DNA of 64,000 bases from Ruminococcaceae bacterium UBA5295 (GTDB lineage Bacteria; Bacillota; Clostridia; Oscillospirales; Acutalibacteraceae), in NCBI GenBank assembly GCA_002411365.1, contig DHSD01000030.1, forward strand, positions 34,923 through 98,922. Direction: 5' to 3'. Below the pieces are notes generated by a model. The model did not search any database. It saw nothing but the letters and a program-made list of their open reading frames with translations, and was not told the origin of the DNA. The position numbers and the translations under genes were made by a program. Below, piece after piece: positions 1 through 9,362 of this stretch. Position 1 is the first letter of the stretch; every line of letters starts with the position of its first letter.

Positions 1-774
1 AGGCAGAAGGCCGTTAACGGCCTTTTTGGCGAGGAAACAGCACAGCTACTGCGCGAGCCGAATAATATACTTGGAATCGAATATTTAAAAGCAATAAATT
101 CCATACATTCAAATATTAAGCCAGTTACCGTGAAACGAAAAATGGTGCAGCATAACGTGGACTCATGTGCGGGGGAATTCGCATCTTCTGCAAAGATACG
201 CTCCATGATAAAAAGTAAACATGATTTTTCAACGTATACTCCCGATTTTGTATGTAAAAGCATTAACTCAGAAACTGCAGAAGGGTACGCCCCGGCAAGC
301 CTGCTTTATGTTGAGCGAGTCATCCTTTCTTCTCTGCGCAGAATGGAACGCGCTGATTTCTCACGCCTGCCAGATATAAGCGAAGGCCTTGAAAACCGTA
401 TTTATTCCGCTTCACGCAAAGCTGTAAGCCTTGCTGAGCTCTTTCAGGCAATTAAAACAAAGCGTTACCCGCTTGCAAGAATAAAGCGTATAGTTTTATC
501 GGCTTTCCTTGGAATAAAAGCTTCAGATGGTGCTGGTACTCCCCCATACTGCCGAATTCTCGGCATTGGAAAAGGCGGAGCTGATATTATCAGAAATGCT
601 AAACAAAAATCACTTCTGCCGATTATTACAAAGCATGCCGATTGCCTGCATTTAAACAGCAATGCTTTAAAATGTTTGAAACTTGAGGCAAGGTCTTCTG
701 ACCTTTATGCGCTTTGCACACCTCGAGCCGCCCCCTGTGGTCTTGATTTTTCCAATAAAATGATTGTTTTATAA
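1..774 (+). CDS. tmcAL: tRNA(Met) cytidine acetate ligase TmcAL (YlbM family), 3' part only
   Basis: The frame is already open at base 1 and runs to a TAA at 772-774, so the N-terminus lies outside the window. The first in-window residues include NNILGIEYLKAI, followed by a PVTVKRK segment, typical of the nucleotidyltransferase-like domain of the YlbM/TmcAL family. That family uses acetate and ATP to make N4-acetylcytidine at the wobble base of elongator tRNA-Met. The C-terminal ~200 residues are helical and contain the conserved RILGIGKGGADII-type stretch. The visible ATG/GTG codons near 130 are internal. The gene is followed after 25 bases by the next plus-strand gene. The family assignment is confident, and the enzymatic role is taken from the family. 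Confidence 0.85.
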   Translation, partial: RQKAVNGLFGEETAQLLREPNNILGIEYLKAINSIHSNIKPVTVKRKMVQHNVDSCAGEFASSAKIRSMIKSKHDFSTYTPDFVCKSINSETAEGYAPASLLYVERVILSSLRRMERADFSRLPDISEGLENRIYSASRKAVSLAELFQAIKTKRYPLARIKRIVLSAFLGIKASDGAGTPPYCRILGIGKGGADIIRNAKQKSLLPIITKHADCLHLNSNALKCLKLEARSSDLYALCTPRAAPCGLDFSNKMIVL

Positions 775-799
775 TTTACCTGAAAGGAAGCATGATTCC

Positions 800-1729
800 T
801 TGGAAATCAAAGAAATTGATTACAAAGGCTTTGGAAAATGCGTCCGGATGTCTAATGGAATCATTGATGTCGATGTGACTATCGACTTTGGCCCGCGCAT
901 AATCCGTTTTGGTTTCTGTAACAAAGAAAACCTTTTTTATAACGACATCGCACGTGTCTATAAAATCAAACCGGAAAAACAGGACATGCAGGAAACATCG
1001 GAAAATACATTTTATTATTATGGCGGCCACATGCTTTTGTCAGGGCCAAACCGTTACACTGCATCTGTAAGTCCTGACAATGAACCTGTAGTCTATAGCC
1101 CACTGCCTGACGGCGTGCGCTTTATTCAACCGAAGCCGAAAGGGAAAAAAGTACAGTTTGGCTTTGAAGTCATCATGGGTGAAGATGCTGCCGACATCAT
1201 GGTAGTCCACATGGCAAAAAACTGTTCAGATGAGGTGCAGCCATGCAGTCTTTGGCCAGTTACTATGATAAAAGGCGGAGGATTGATGATCCTTCCTCAG
1301 AATACCGACACCGCTAACTCTTTATACCCTAACCGGACAATTTCATTTTGGCCGGGCACTGACATTCACGACAGTAGAATATTTTATGGTAACAGGTATA
1401 TTACTATTAATTATAAGCCTGGATGTGAAAGGGCATTGAAAATAGGCTGCAATAACGTGTTTGGATGTTTAGTGTTTGTTGGTAAGAATTATACTTTTAT
1501 GAAACGGTATGTGCACAGCGTTAAAGCCGCATATCCTGATTTTGGCTCTTCTTGTGAAATATGCTGTAAAAAAGATTTTGCTGAGATACAGTCACTCAGC
1601 CCTATTTACCGCATTGAGCCTGGCCATATAGTAAAACATGTGGAAAATCTCTCTGCTTTTCCTACAAAAATGAACGTCAGCCCAACGAATGAAGATGAAA
1701 TTTCCAGATATATAGAAAACATGGGATAA
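800..1729 (+). CDS. Aldose-epimerase-fold protein, DUF4380-like, unknown substrate
   Basis: A protein of about 309 residues. The frame opens earlier (TTG at 764, overlapping the end of tmcAL), but a GAAAGGAAG ribosome site at 782-790 sits 9 bases before a TTG at 800, which I prefer as the start. The N-terminal DVTIDFGPRIIRFG and GGHMLLSGPNRY segments, the all-beta character and the acidic/aromatic spacing resemble the galactose-mutarotase-like superfamily, in particular DUF4380 proteins. No signal peptide or membrane segment is visible. It could bind or epimerise a sugar, but no catalytic pair can be assigned with certainty. It probably shares a transcript with tmcAL and converges on rex with only 12 bases between them. 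No terminator is obvious there. Confidence 0.6.
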   Translation: MEIKEIDYKGFGKCVRMSNGIIDVDVTIDFGPRIIRFGFCNKENLFYNDIARVYKIKPEKQDMQETSENTFYYYGGHMLLSGPNRYTASVSPDNEPVVYSPLPDGVRFIQPKPKGKKVQFGFEVIMGEDAADIMVVHMAKNCSDEVQPCSLWPVTMIKGGGLMILPQNTDTANSLYPNRTISFWPGTDIHDSRIFYGNRYITINYKPGCERALKIGCNNVFGCLVFVGKNYTFMKRYVHSVKAAYPDFGSSCEICCKKDFAEIQSLSPIYRIEPGHIVKHVENLSAFPTKMNVSPTNEDEISRYIENMG

Positions 1730-1741
1730 GGTAAAATAAAG

Positions 1742-2422
1742 TTAGTCAGATATCTGCTGTTCCGGCTTTTCTTCTTTTTTTGCTGATATACTATTGTTAG
1801 AAATACGATAACAAAGCGTCATAAGGCTGTCATTAAGGTGAACATTTTCAACAGTGGTATCAGGATATTTAAGGTAAATATCATAGTGGCTGAAATTCCA
1901 GAAATTACGTATTCCAAGATCATATAAAATTTTGGCGAGCTGTTCGGCTGCACTTCTCGACACACAGAGCACTGCCATAATAGGCAATCGCTCTTTGCAG
2001 AAATCCTCCAAGCCGCTAACATCACTAACAGTAAGGCCGCCTATGGTTGTGCCTATTTTATCCGGTGAATTGTCAAAAACACCAATCAGCTGAAAACCTT
2101 CTGCCTGGAAAGACATATGGTTAGCTATGGCGCGCCCCAAATTTCCGGCACCGAGCAAAATGGTTTTATAGCCGCTCGACAGCCCGAGGATTTTACATAT
2201 CTCGTCGCAGAGCTGGCCAACCATATAGCCATAACCCTGCTGCCCGAATCCGCCGAAGCAATTAAGGTCCTGCCTTATCTGAGAAGCAGTAAGCCCGAGC
2301 TTTTTAGAAAGCTCAGTAGACGATATTCTCGTAACTCCAGTCACTTTTAAGTGGTGTAAAAATCTATAATACCGAGGCAGCCTTCGTACTACAGACATGG
2401 ATACATTTTCGCGCTTATGCAT
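1742..2422 (-). CDS. rex: Redox-sensing transcriptional repressor Rex
   Basis: 226 residues. The N-terminal winged helix (about 1-85) carries RLPRYYRFL, TSSELSKKLG-like and ASQIRQDLNCFGGFGQQGYGY, the Rex DNA-binding signature. The C-terminal Rossmann domain has the NAD(H)-binding GAGNLGRAIANH motif at about residues 91-102. Rex proteins release DNA when NADH rises and control fermentative genes in Gram-positive bacteria. The start ATG has a strong AGGAGG site 7 bases upstream. It is the last gene of a minus-strand run acn-icd-rex with a 39-base gap, so it is probably co-transcribed with the two TCA genes. I see no clear Rex operator (TTGTGAA/TTCACAA type) in the window. Confidence 0.93.
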   Translation of the reverse strand: MHKRENVSMSVVRRLPRYYRFLHHLKVTGVTRISSTELSKKLGLTASQIRQDLNCFGGFGQQGYGYMVGQLCDEICKILGLSSGYKTILLGAGNLGRAIANHMSFQAEGFQLIGVFDNSPDKIGTTIGGLTVSDVSGLEDFCKERLPIMAVLCVSRSAAEQLAKILYDLGIRNFWNFSHYDIYLKYPDTTVENVHLNDSLMTLCYRISNNSISAKKEEKPEQQISD

Positions 2423-2461
2423 TTATTTAGGGACCTCCTGACAAAATAAGCCTTTTAAAAA

Positions 2462-3661
2462 TCAAAGCCTCGAATTTATTTCATGTAAAAACGTTTCAGT
2501 GTCAACTGACCTTTTATTCGGTAATGTAGAAACGCGGGCAAGGTCGCCAGTCATGACCCCATCTTCGATCGTATTTATGGAAGCTTTTTCCAGATGTTCT
2601 GCAAAAGCTGAAAGCTCTGGCAGGTTGTCAAGTTCGCCTCGCTTTTTAAGGGCGCCTGTCCATGCGAAAATAGTCGCCATGGAATTTGTTGACGTTTTTT
2701 CACCTTTTAAGTACTTGTAATAATGGCGCTGCACCGTTCCATGTGCTGCCTCATATTCATACACACCATCTGACGATACAAGAACACTCGTCATCATGGC
2801 AAGGCTTCCAAATGCCGTAGCTATCATGTCACTCATAACGTCGCCGTCATAGTTTTTGCACGCCCAGATAAACCCGCCGTTTGAACGTATCACACGCGCG
2901 ACAGCATCATCAATTAACGTATAGAAATATGTAATGCCAGCATTCTCAAATCTTTTGCGGTATTCAGATTCATAAAGTCCATTGAAAATATCTTTGAAAC
3001 GATGGTCGTATTTTTTAGAAATCGTATCTTTTGTTGCAAACCACAAGTCTTGCTTTGTTTCAAGGGCATACCTGAAACAGGCTTTTGCAAAATTTTCAAT
3101 GCTGCGGTCGATATTGTGCTGCCCTTGTATTATGCCAGGAGAGTCAAAATCATGGATGAGTTCACGCTCTTCGCTTCCGTCTTTCTTCGTTACTACAAGC
3201 TCTGCCTTTGCACCTGCAGGAACACGCATTTCAACATTACGGTATATATCACCGTAAGCATGGCGGGCAATAGTTATAGGCTTTTTCCACGCTGGAATCA
3301 GCGGTGTAATACCTTTCACAAGAATCGGCGCACGAAAAACAGTTCCATCTATTATTGCACGGATCGTCCCGTTAGGTGACTTCCACATTTTTTTTAAATT
3401 ATATTCTTTTACACGGTCGGCGTTTGGCGTGATAGTCGCACATTTAACACCTACGCCGTATTTTCTTGTTGCATTCGCCGCATCTACAGTTACCTGGTCG
3501 TCCGTTGCATCGCGGTTTTTCAATCCAAGGTCATAATATTCCGTTTTTAAATCGACATAAGGCTCAATAAGAATTTCTTTGATTTTTTTCCAGATGATCC
3601 GCGTCATCTCATCGCCGTCCATTTCGACGAGTGGAGTGCGCATCTTTATTTTCCCTGGCAT
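2462..3661 (-). CDS. icd: NADP-dependent isocitrate dehydrogenase (dimeric, eukaryote-like subfamily)
   Basis: 399 residues, oxidatively decarboxylating isocitrate to 2-oxoglutarate with NADP+. The N-terminus ([15 protein letters not shown]), the [14 protein letters not shown] segment, [16 protein letters not shown] and the [20 protein letters not shown] region match the homodimeric type II (eukaryotic-cytosolic-like) isocitrate dehydrogenases rather than the E. coli Icd type. The C-terminal [11 protein letters not shown] motif is the metal/nucleotide region. The length is normal for the subfamily. It sits 27 bases downstream of aconitase, so the pair gives citrate to 2-oxoglutarate, presumably for glutamate and NADPH supply in an anaerobe with an incomplete cycle. 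Citrate synthase is not in the window. Confidence 0.93.
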   Translation of the reverse strand: MPGKIKMRTPLVEMDGDEMTRIIWKKIKEILIEPYVDLKTEYYDLGLKNRDATDDQVTVDAANATRKYGVGVKCATITPNADRVKEYNLKKMWKSPNGTIRAIIDGTVFRAPILVKGITPLIPAWKKPITIARHAYGDIYRNVEMRVPAGAKAELVVTKKDGSEERELIHDFDSPGIIQGQHNIDRSIENFAKACFRYALETKQDLWFATKDTISKKYDHRFKDIFNGLYESEYRKRFENAGITYFYTLIDDAVARVIRSNGGFIWACKNYDGDVMSDMIATAFGSLAMMTSVLVSSDGVYEYEAAHGTVQRHYYKYLKGEKTSTNSMATIFAWTGALKKRGELDNLPELSAFAEHLEKASINTIEDGVMTGDLARVSTLPNKRSVDTETFLHEINSRL

Positions 3662-3688
3662 AAAACAATTCCTCCGTTATATGTTTTT

Positions 3689-5629
3689 TTAGGCTTTGCC
3701 GTCGCATTCGCGCGTATAATTGAGCAATCCTCCGGCGAGCACCATCCTGCGCTGCCTGTCGCTCAAAACCGGCACTACTTCAAATGCATAATTCTTTGTC
3801 CTGTTATAAACCATTATTTTTTGCTTTTCGTTTATTGATTTCCGAATATCTGGCAGCTCCAAGTCGTCCATTTGGTCAATACTTTCATAGTCGCCTTCAT
3901 GCTTGAAAATAAGCGGAAGTATCCCTGCATTTGCAAGGTTTGCACAATGGATGCGCGCAAAACTCTTAGCTATAACCACCTTTATCCCAAGATACAGCGG
4001 CACAAGGGCGGCATGCTCACGGGAAGAACCCTGCCCGTAATTTGAACCGCCTATTATCATACCTTTCCCATACTTTTTGCAGCGCTCAGGAAACGCCTTA
4101 TCGCACACTGCAAAACAGAAATTAGACATATATGGTATGTTTGAGCGGTACGGTAAAATTTTGGAGCCCGCGGGCATTATGTGGTCTGTTGTGATATTGT
4201 CCCCAACTTTCAAAAGTGCCTTTGCCTCTATGTTGTCCGGGAGCGGCGATGTCTTTGGAAACCCCTTTATATTTGGCCCTCGGATAATTTTAACGTTTTC
4301 CGCTTCTTCCGGAGAAACTGGCGGCAGGATCATATTGTCGTCAACATCAAAATGTGCCGGCATCTCTATCGGTTTTTCTTTGCCGAATGTCCGCGGGTCA
4401 GTAAGTACGCCTGCTATAGCAGAAGCTGCTGCTGTTTCAGGGCTTACAAGATAAACCTGTGCGTCTGCCGTTCCTGAACGCCCAAGAAAGTTGCGGTTGA
4501 AGGTTCTCAGCGAAACGCCAGCCGAGTTAGGCGATTGCCCCATGCCAATGCATGGACCGCACGCACATTCAAGAATTCTTGCACCAGCATCAATCAAATC
4601 AGCAAGCGCACCGTTTTCTGCAAGCATGTGGTAAACCTGCCTTGACCCAGGCGATACTGTAAGGCTCACTCTGGGGTTTACCGTCCTACCTTTAAGCATT
4701 GATGCAACGCGCATCAAATCGCGATATGAAGAATTTGTGCATGAACCAATGCACACCTGGTCTATTTTTATCGGCCCGATCTCATCTACGGCCTTTACCG
4801 CATCAGGGCTGTGCGGGCATGCAGCCATTGGCTGAAGGCCAGAAAGGTTCAGTTCCATCTGCTCATCGTAAACAGCATCTGCATCAGGCTGAAGTTCTTT
4901 CCAGTCAGACGCACGCCCCTGTGCCTCAAGGAAACTGCGCGTAATTCCATCAGAAGGGAAAATTGATGTTGTTGCACCGAGTTCAGCCCCCATATTTGTA
5001 ATTGTGGCACGCTCAGGGACTGAAAGTGTCTTGACGCCTTCCCCGCCGTATTCGATAATTTTGCCCACACCGCCTTTTACAGACAGGCGGCGCAAAATTT
5101 CAAGTATTATATCTTTTGCGCTTACCCAGTCGGGAAGCCTTCCTTTAAGCTCAACTCGTAGAATTTTAGGCATGGTGATATAGTAAAGCCCACCGCCCAT
5201 TGCGGCCGCTACATCGAGCCCGCCTGCACCCATTGCCAGCATGCCGAGCCCGCCGCCCGTAGGCGTGTGGCTGTCAGAGCCGATTAATGTTTTTCCCGGC
5301 ACGCCAAAGCGCTCTAGGTGAACCTGGTGGCAAATGCCGTTCCCTGCCCTTGAAAAATATATCCCATGCTTTCTGGCTTCAGATTGGATGAACCTGTGGT
5401 CATCCGCATTTTCAAAGCCCGTTTGCAGTGTGTTGTGATCAATGTAAGCAACGGAGCGCTCTGTTTTTACACGCGGCACACCCATTGCTTCAAACTCAAT
5501 GTATGCCATAGTGCCAGTAGCATCCTGAGTGAGCGTTTGGTCAATTTTTAAACCGATCTCATTTCCCGGTTCCATTTTGCCGCTCACCAAATGGCTGCTG
5601 ATAATCTTCTGAGCTAACGTTAATCCCAT
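3689..5629 (-). CDS. Aconitate hydratase (monomeric aconitase of about 640 residues)
   Basis: 646 residues, interconverting citrate and isocitrate through a [4Fe-4S] cluster. Cluster ligands are visible in IDQVCIGSCTNSSYRD and ECACGPCIGMGQSPNS. The N-terminal half also has the substrate-site GSDSHTPTGGGLG. The C-terminal swivel domain (from about 465) contains DNITTDHIMPAG and GGSNYGQGSSREHAAL. It is shorter than AcnA/AcnB (about 850-900) and close in size to the bacterial family often annotated as putative aconitase of the Aquifex/Desulfitobacterium type. It heads the acn-icd-rex transcript. The upstream 413-base gap holds a candidate promoter with an inverted repeat. Confidence 0.9.
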   Translation of the reverse strand: MGLTLAQKIISSHLVSGKMEPGNEIGLKIDQTLTQDATGTMAYIEFEAMGVPRVKTERSVAYIDHNTLQTGFENADDHRFIQSEARKHGIYFSRAGNGICHQVHLERFGVPGKTLIGSDSHTPTGGGLGMLAMGAGGLDVAAAMGGGLYYITMPKILRVELKGRLPDWVSAKDIILEILRRLSVKGGVGKIIEYGGEGVKTLSVPERATITNMGAELGATTSIFPSDGITRSFLEAQGRASDWKELQPDADAVYDEQMELNLSGLQPMAACPHSPDAVKAVDEIGPIKIDQVCIGSCTNSSYRDLMRVASMLKGRTVNPRVSLTVSPGSRQVYHMLAENGALADLIDAGARILECACGPCIGMGQSPNSAGVSLRTFNRNFLGRSGTADAQVYLVSPETAAASAIAGVLTDPRTFGKEKPIEMPAHFDVDDNMILPPVSPEEAENVKIIRGPNIKGFPKTSPLPDNIEAKALLKVGDNITTDHIMPAGSKILPYRSNIPYMSNFCFAVCDKAFPERCKKYGKGMIIGGSNYGQGSSREHAALVPLYLGIKVVIAKSFARIHCANLANAGILPLIFKHEGDYESIDQMDDLELPDIRKSINEKQKIMVYNRTKNYAFEVVPVLSDRQRRMVLAGGLLNYTRECDGKA

Positions 5630-5719
5630 TTTGGCTCTCTCCCATTGTCAATTATTATCAATAAGCGAATATGATAACATCTTTGTCTCTTGATTTAATT
5701 TAAAAAATACATACGTAAA

Positions 5720-5755
5720 ATGATATCATATATAATATCATCTTGCGTGAATCAA
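5720..5755 (-). promoter_or_regulatory. Candidate acn promoter with inverted repeat over the -10
   Basis: Reading the minus strand, TTGATT (5755-5750) and TATATG (5732-5727) are separated by 17 bases, about 100 bases upstream of the aconitase start. An inverted repeat with 7-base perfect arms (ATGATAT at 5720-5726, ATATCAT at 5735-5741, 8-base spacer) covers the proposed -10, so it could be an operator. The region is very AT-rich, which raises the chance of coincidence. The rest of 5630-6042 contains no supportable gene, only this and the tepA promoter. Confidence 0.35.
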
Positions 5756-5882
5756 TAGCACAGCAAAAATGCAAAAACACAGATATATACAAATATATTT
5801 ATTATTATGTAATAAAATTTCTATATTGTCAATGTCTTAACATGCGATTTCAGCAATATTTTTTTGTCACCATTTTCATTTA

Positions 5883-5911
5883 TTGATGAATAAAATTCCA
5901 TATGATATAAT
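5883..5911 (+). promoter_or_regulatory. Candidate sigma-A promoter for tepA-ftsK
   Basis: TTGATG (5883-5888), a 17-base spacer and a consensus TATAAT (5906-5911). A second TATAAT lies at 5914-5919. The start codon of tepA is about 130 bases downstream. No structured leader element is recognised in between. Confidence 0.55.
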
Positions 5912-6042
5912 GCTATAATAGAGTAAATAATATATAAGAATATTTTCCAAAGCCTAAACTCACCGGCGACCTGTGTACCTTTCTTTTAATGTATTATATT
6001 TCCCCCATTTGGCAGAATAGTAGGCATGGAGGGATTTAAAGC

Positions 6043-6753
6043 ATGAGTGACATTGATGCTGAAGGTGAAAAAAGCAAAGGGGAAAAAGATAACAGAACGG
6101 CTGAGCAGCGTATAGCTGACAGCGGTTCCGTGCTTACAGGTGACGGAAAACATCTTATATACTGCCTGACGATTATAGGGCAGATTGAAGGGCACACCGT
6201 TCTTCCTTCACAGGACAAAACGACAAAGTATGAGCATGTGCTCCCATTGCTTGTGGCAATCGAAGAGTCTACGCAGATTGACGGGCTTCTGATACTTCTT
6301 AATACAGTCGGCGGCGACGTGGAAGCAGGGCTTGCAATAGCAGAGATGATTGCTGGTATGAAAAAGCCGAGTGTTTCACTTGTTCTTGGCGGCGGGCACT
6401 CCATAGGCGTACCACTTGCAGTTGCAGCGAACCATTCATTTATCGTGCCGAGTGCAACTATGACGATTCATCCGGTCAGGATGAGCGGGCTGATGCTCGG
6501 TGTTCCGCAGTCGATGGATTACCTGCAGCGCATGGAACAGCGCATTTCAAAATTTATAACAGACCATTCTCATATTTCTCCGAAAAGGCTTAACGAACTT
6601 TCTATGAACACGCAGGAACTTGTACTTGATATTGGCAGTGTGCTCGACGGAAATCAGGCAGTGCATGAAGGCCTTATAGATTCGCTCGGAAGCCTTTCTG
6701 ATGCAATATCGTGCCTGTACCAGATAATAGACGCAAAGCGTGCAGAAAAATAG
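6043..6753 (+). CDS. tepA: ClpP-like serine protease TepA (translocation-enhancing protein family)
   Basis: 236 residues. A ClpP/crotonase-fold domain spans about 35-225. The oxyanion/nucleophile region is GGGHSIGVPLAVAANHSF, where the Ser of GHSIG replaces the GQAAS-type nucleophile loop, and TMTIHPVRMSG supplies the candidate His. The charged N-terminus (1-30) is low complexity. B. subtilis TepA (YmfB) is a cytosolic ClpP-like protease encoded immediately upstream of spoIIIE. The same arrangement here, with ftsK/spoIIIE 59 bases downstream, supports the call. A GGAGGG site precedes the ATG by 9 bases. Its true substrates are unknown. Confidence 0.85.
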   Translation: MSDIDAEGEKSKGEKDNRTAEQRIADSGSVLTGDGKHLIYCLTIIGQIEGHTVLPSQDKTTKYEHVLPLLVAIEESTQIDGLLILLNTVGGDVEAGLAIAEMIAGMKKPSVSLVLGGGHSIGVPLAVAANHSFIVPSATMTIHPVRMSGLMLGVPQSMDYLQRMEQRISKFITDHSHISPKRLNELSMNTQELVLDIGSVLDGNQAVHEGLIDSLGSLSDAISCLYQIIDAKRAEK

Positions 6754-6755
6754 AA

Positions 6756-6792
6756 AATTTATGCGGCAGCTTCCGCTGCCAATACATAAATT
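6756..6792 (+). repeat. Hairpin in the tepA-ftsK gap
   Basis: AATTTATG (6756-6763) pairs with CATAAATT (6785-6792), enclosing a GGCAGC/GCTGCC stem with a TTCC loop. There is no U-tract, so it does not look like a terminator. An RNA processing or stability element is possible. Confidence 0.5.
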
Positions 6793-6812
6793 CAATTCGA
6801 AAGGTGACTCGG

Positions 6813-9362
6813 ATGGCGAAAAAGAAAAGGGCAAAAAGCAAGGCCCGCCCTGCTAAGAAAAATACAAAAGTACAGAAAAAAGCCAAAAAAGAGAAGGCAA
6901 GTGAGCGGGATGAATTGGCAGCGCGCCAGCACAATCAGCGATGTGCTGTTTTTCAGTTCGCCGCGGCGATTCTCATCGCCTGCTTTATACTTATAAAGGG
7001 CGACAATGTTTGGCGCTGGGTACACAACTTTTTCCTTGGCCTTTTTGGAAATTGTGCTATCCTGTGGCCAATCCTTTTGCTTTACATATCGATAGTAACT
7101 GCCTTAGAGAAGCAGCCTGAGCATCCGGGTATAAAGATCTCACTTATGGCCGTCATTATAATATTGTTTTGTGCAGCCGCTTATGTGTTTACAATCCCTT
7201 TGTCAGCTCAGACATCAGTAAATTTAAGATTATTTTCAAAACAGCTAATCTCACTTTATGGAAATGAGATTTCCCACACCGCTGCCGGACTGTGCGGAGG
7301 GCTTCTGGGCATACCGCTTGCTACAGCATTCGGCATTATGGGTACAAGGATTTTGCTTGTGCTCGCCCTTTTTGTTAGCATTATGGTGCTCACAAGGACT
7401 ACTTTAATACAGCTTTTCAGGACTATTTTCAGGCCTGCAAACGCCGTCGTTTCTAATATAAACGTTATGCGTGAGCGCCGTATCGAGCGGAACCGGAAAG
7501 AAACAAATATCGATATCCCACTTGAAGACAATATGCCAGCGCACCCTGTGCATTCCTACGTTCCGAAGGCAGACGTACCTAAAAAGAGCACTAAGCTCGA
7601 ACAGCTTAAAAAAGTATTTTCCATCAAAACAAACCTCGAAACTGAAAGCAGCGGCGATGCATCACTTTCCGGCACACCTGAAATGCAGCCAGGCGAAAAA
7701 TCCGAAATAGCAAAGTCACAATCACGTACTAATATTAACGCCGATGTTTTACCTCAGCCAGGGAAAATTGATAAGCACGATTCAACCAGCGCATCATATG
7801 TCGGAAATGACCTGCAGCCAGCAGAAGAACCGCCTTCCGACGGAAAGTATCATTTCCCGCCGGTCTCAATGCTCGAAACAACAAAGGCAGCAAATGAAAA
7901 AGAGATTCTCAGCGAAGTCCAGACCAATGGCCGAAGACTTGTCAATACCCTTAAAAGCTTTGGTGTGCAGACAACTTTCGTCGGCTACAGCCGGGGGCCG
8001 GCTGTTACAAGGTATGAGCTGCAGCCAGCCGCAGGTGTAAAAATCAGTAGGATAACAAATCTTTCCGACGACATCTCTATGAACCTTGCAACTGCCGGAA
8101 TACGCATTGAGGCGCCTATACCCGGCAAAGCTGCCGTCGGAATTGAAGTGCCAAACAAAAAGACTACGGTCGTAAGAATGCGTGAGCTTGTGGAAAGCAA
8201 CAACTTTGCCGCTTCGAAAAGCAAGCTGACAGTTGCGCTCGGCCGTGACCTTGCCGGTGAAACGGCCATAGCCGACCTTGCAAAAATGCCGCACCTGCTT
8301 ATAGCCGGCGCAACTGGTTCCGGCAAATCCGTATGCATAAATTCAATGATTATAAGCCTGCTCTACAAGTCTACGCCTGATGAAGTGCGCTTCCTTATGA
8401 TTGACCCTAAAGTCGTCGAACTCGGTGTTTACAACGGCATACCGCAGCTCCTTGTGCCTGTCGTAACAGACCCGCGCAAGGCGGCAGGCGCCCTTAACTG
8501 GGCCGTTACCGAAATGCTTAAACGATACAAGACGTTTGCAAAATACAGTGTGCGTGATCTTACAGCGTATAATGCGCTCGCCACTTCACACGGCTACAAA
8601 GATGACGAAGGCCAGCCTATGGAAAAAATGCCTCAAATAGTCATCATAATTGATGAACTCGCCGACCTGATGATGGCTGCGCCTAATGAAGTCGAAGATG
8701 CCATATGCCGCCTTGCTCAGATGGCGCGCGCTGCCGGGATGCATCTTGTTATTGCTACGCAGCGCCCTTCGGTAGACGTTATAACAGGAACGATAAAAGC
8801 TAATATTCCAAGCCGCATTGCTTTTGCAGTTTCGTCTCAGGTTGATTCCCGCACTATTATAGACATGGGCGGTGCCGAAAAGCTTCTCGGCCACGGCGAT
8901 ATGCTTTTCTCCCCTGTTGGTTCGCAGAAGCCAAAAAGGATTCAGGGCTGTTTTGTAAGCGACAGTGAAATTGAATCGATTGCGGGCTTTATTAAAAAAT
9001 CCCAGCAGGCAGATTACAACGAAAATATTGCAGAAGAAATCGAAAAGAATGCTGCTGCCGACAATGACAAAAAAAGTGACAGTAATGTTGATAAAGACAC
9101 TGACCCGATGATGCCAGAAGCCATAAAATGTGTGATAGACAATGGGCAGGCATCAACTTCATTCCTGCAGCGTCGCCTGCGCCTCGGCTATGCCCGCGCC
9201 GGACGCCTCATAGACGAAATGGAGCAGATGGGGATAATCGGCCCGCGCGACGGTTCCAAACCTCGACAAGTGCTGATTACATACCAGCAATGGCTCGAAA
9301 AAAATATGAAAGAAAACGGCGCGGCCGATAAAGACGGAAGCGTGCCGGAAACTAAGCGATGA
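6813..9362 (+). CDS. ftsK: DNA translocase FtsK/SpoIIIE
   Basis: 849 residues from the ATG at 6813, chosen because AAGGTG lies 7 bases upstream; the frame is open further up to 6711. The order is a very basic N-terminus, about four membrane segments (roughly 50-205), a variable charged linker, the alpha/beta RecA-like motor with Walker A AGATGSGKSV near residue 500 and Walker B IVIIIDELADLMM, and a C-terminal winged-helix gamma domain (about 775-835, ending GSKPRQVL). It pumps chromosomal DNA through the division or sporulation septum. The organism sporulates (spoIIIA is in this window) and the gene neighbours tepA as in Bacillus, so SpoIIIE is the likely functional name. Its 3' end overlaps the next gene by ATGA. 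Confidence 0.93.
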   Translation: MAKKKRAKSKARPAKKNTKVQKKAKKEKASERDELAARQHNQRCAVFQFAAAILIACFILIKGDNVWRWVHNFFLGLFGNCAILWPILLLYISIVTALEKQPEHPGIKISLMAVIIILFCAAAYVFTIPLSAQTSVNLRLFSKQLISLYGNEISHTAAGLCGGLLGIPLATAFGIMGTRILLVLALFVSIMVLTRTTLIQLFRTIFRPANAVVSNINVMRERRIERNRKETNIDIPLEDNMPAHPVHSYVPKADVPKKSTKLEQLKKVFSIKTNLETESSGDASLSGTPEMQPGEKSEIAKSQSRTNINADVLPQPGKIDKHDSTSASYVGNDLQPAEEPPSDGKYHFPPVSMLETTKAANEKEILSEVQTNGRRLVNTLKSFGVQTTFVGYSRGPAVTRYELQPAAGVKISRITNLSDDISMNLATAGIRIEAPIPGKAAVGIEVPNKKTTVVRMRELVESNNFAASKSKLTVALGRDLAGETAIADLAKMPHLLIAGATGSGKSVCINSMIISLLYKSTPDEVRFLMIDPKVVELGVYNGIPQLLVPVVTDPRKAAGALNWAVTEMLKRYKTFAKYSVRDLTAYNALATSHGYKDDEGQPMEKMPQIVIIIDELADLMMAAPNEVEDAICRLAQMARAAGMHLVIATQRPSVDVITGTIKANIPSRIAFAVSSQVDSRTIIDMGGAEKLLGHGDMLFSPVGSQKPKRIQGCFVSDSEIESIAGFIKKSQQADYNENIAEEIEKNAAADNDKKSDSNVDKDTDPMMPEAIKCVIDNGQASTSFLQRRLRLGYARAGRLIDEMEQMGIIGPRDGSKPRQVLITYQQWLEKNMKENGAADKDGSVPETKR

